A stretch of 13,953 bases of DNA from DATJFH01 sp035495815 (GTDB lineage Bacteria > Acidobacteriota > Terriglobia > Bryobacterales > Bryobacteraceae), in assembly GCA_035495815.1 (NCBI GenBank), contig DATJFH010000200.1:1-13953 (forward strand), in the 5' to 3' direction. The position numbers and the translations under genes are program-made. This document shows, piece by piece, positions 12,881 through 13,953 of the stretch; position 1 is the stretch's first letter, and every line of letters starts with the position of its first letter. The notes under the pieces are model-generated. The model did not search any database and was not told where the DNA came from. It saw nothing but the letters and a program-made list of their open reading frames with translations.

Positions 12881-13953
12881 TTACTCCACATAAAGAAACT
12901 CGTTCGAATTCATCAGGACGCGGCAGATGCCGGCCAGCCCGCCGGTCAGCCGCCCGAATCGTTCCACTTCATCCGGCTCGGGGGGACGGGCGAGCACGGC
13001 TTCGAACGCGCGCTCGATCCGCCGTTTCGGGTCGGCTCCGGCTTCCCCGGAGATCTTGTCGGCCAGGTGCGCGGCCTCCTCGTTGACCAGATCGCCGTTC
13101 AACATCGAGAGCGCCTGCAGCGCTGTCGTGGTCACACTGCGGCGCTCGCACGATTCGCTGAAAACGGGCGCGTCGAACGCCAGCATCATCGGCTGCGGCA
13201 AAGAGCGGCGCTGGAACGTGTAAATCGACCGGCGGCGGTCGTCCTCCGGTTTTTCGTTGGGCTCCCACATGTCGCTGCCGCCACGTCCGTAGCGGGCGAA
13301 GTCGGCGAGGTCCGCGGGCAGAGGAGGGAAAACGCTGGGACCGCCGCGCTCCAGGTTCAGCCGGCCGCTGATCGAATAGATACCGTCGCGGACCTCCTCG
13401 GCTTCCAACCGCCGCCGCCGGAAATGCCATAACAGCGTGTCTTCCGGATCGGCCGCCGCCGCTTTCGCCGAGGGGTTCAAGGTGGACTGGCGCCACGCAT
13501 TAGAATTCAAAATGAGCCGGTGCATCGCCTTGACGCTCCAGCCCTCTTCCACAAATTTCAAAGCCAGCCAGTCGAGCAGCTCCGGATGCGTGGGGCGCGA
13601 CCCGTTGCGTCCGAAATCGCTGGCGGTTTCGACAATGCCCTTGCCGAAGTGCTGCTGCCAGATGCGATTGACCATCACGCGGGCGGTGAGGGGATTTTCA
13701 GGACTGGCGATCCAGCGGGCCAGTGTCATCCGCAGACCGCGCGTCGGGAACTGCCGGTAGCGATCCGTCTCGAGCGCCGCCGGCTGTGAATTGCCGGTGA
13801 TCGCACTGGGGAAGCCGGGCTCCACCGGCTCGCCTGGTTGACGGTAGTCGCCGGAGCGGAGAACGCGGGTCAGCGGCAGAGCCGGTCCGTTGGGCGGGCC
13901 GGGCACGTTGACGATCGACAAAGTCTTGGGTCTCAGCCGGCCGATGCGCCGTT
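12881..13953 (-). CDS. DUF1553 (PSD1) protein, C-terminal part; 5' end outside window
   Basis: The frame is open to the right edge with no stop, so the visible 356 or so residues are the C-terminal part of a longer protein. The DUF1553 signature is clear: LARWIASPENPLTARVMVNR, WQQHFGKGIVETASDFG, THPELLDWLALKFVEEGWSV and LILNSNAWRQST. Further conserved parts are RRRRLEAEEVRDGIYSISG, RRSIYTFQRRSLPQPMMLAF, TTALQALSMLNG, and the C-terminal RVLMNSNEFLYVE. Full-length relatives carry DUF1549 and often a cytochrome-c-like (PSCyt) domain upstream. The DUF1501 partner directly follows. The molecular function is unknown. Confidence 0.93.
   Translation of the reverse strand, partial: RRIGRLRPKTLSIVNVPGPPNGPALPLTRVLRSGDYRQPGEPVEPGFPSAITGNSQPAALETDRYRQFPTRGLRMTLARWIASPENPLTARVMVNRIWQQHFGKGIVETASDFGRNGSRPTHPELLDWLALKFVEEGWSVKAMHRLILNSNAWRQSTLNPSAKAAAADPEDTLLWHFRRRRLEAEEVRDGIYSISGRLNLERGGPSVFPPLPADLADFARYGRGGSDMWEPNEKPEDDRRRSIYTFQRRSLPQPMMLAFDAPVFSESCERRSVTTTALQALSMLNGDLVNEEAAHLADKISGEAGADPKRRIERAFEAVLARPPEPDEVERFGRLTGGLAGICRVLMNSNEFLYVE
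12884..12887 (-). promoter_or_regulatory. Shine-Dalgarno GGAG of the DUF1501 gene, next to the upstream stop
   Basis: GGAG on the minus strand overlaps the last codons of the DUF1553 gene, directly before its TAA. It lies 6 bases from the GTG start at 12877. This supports the GTG as the start and suggests translational coupling. Confidence 0.6.

Noticed and set aside
1..13953. CRISPR array, rRNA, integrase, or toxin-antitoxin/defence system
   Set aside because: No regularly spaced direct repeats, rRNA sequence, recombinase or recognisable defence protein was seen on either strand.

Overview
The window looks like a high-GC chromosomal segment from a Solibacter/Bryobacter-type Acidobacteriota. 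This rests on its mix of DUF1501/DUF1553 paralogs, Tat-signalled enzymes, paired M16 peptidases, a NIPSNAP protein and a secreted tail-fibre-like protein. The assignment comes from gene content only; no rRNA or other taxonomic marker is present.

Layout. 1-379: a rearrangement scar. The 3' end of an IS21-type istA and the first codons of its istB run directly into the severed 5' part of a SAM methyltransferase gene lying on the other strand. 448-525: tRNA-Glu(TTC) with encoded CCA. 585-2421 (minus): a secreted glycine-zipper protein and a YihY/BrkB membrane protein. 2422-2831: a gene-free, visibly less GC-rich gap. 2832-3698 (minus) and 3728-4534 (plus): a DapA-superfamily protein that has lost its catalytic residues, divergent from prmA with only 29 bases between the start codons. 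4539-9136 (minus): a tight run of NIPSNAP protein, Tat-signalled DegT-type aminotransferase, catalytic M16 peptidase and non-catalytic M16 partner, the last two overlapping by ATGA. 9137-9403: a structured intergenic region with a palindrome, hairpins and a 14-codon ORF. 9404-11402 (plus): a small phage-structural-like protein followed by a secreted tail-fibre-like protein. 11471-13953 (minus): a DUF1501 protein preceded by a DUF1553 protein that runs off the right edge.

How the genes work together. The M16 pair fits an envelope protease made of one catalytic and one substrate-handling subunit. NIPSNAP and aminotransferase genes lie upstream on the same strand and are probably co-transcribed, but no pathway link is obvious. 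DUF1553 and DUF1501 are separated by 3 bases and appear translationally coupled, as is usual for this export-linked family pair. The least explained parts are the DapA-like protein without its Schiff-base lysine, the phage-like plus-strand module with its structured leader, and the IS21/methyltransferase junction.
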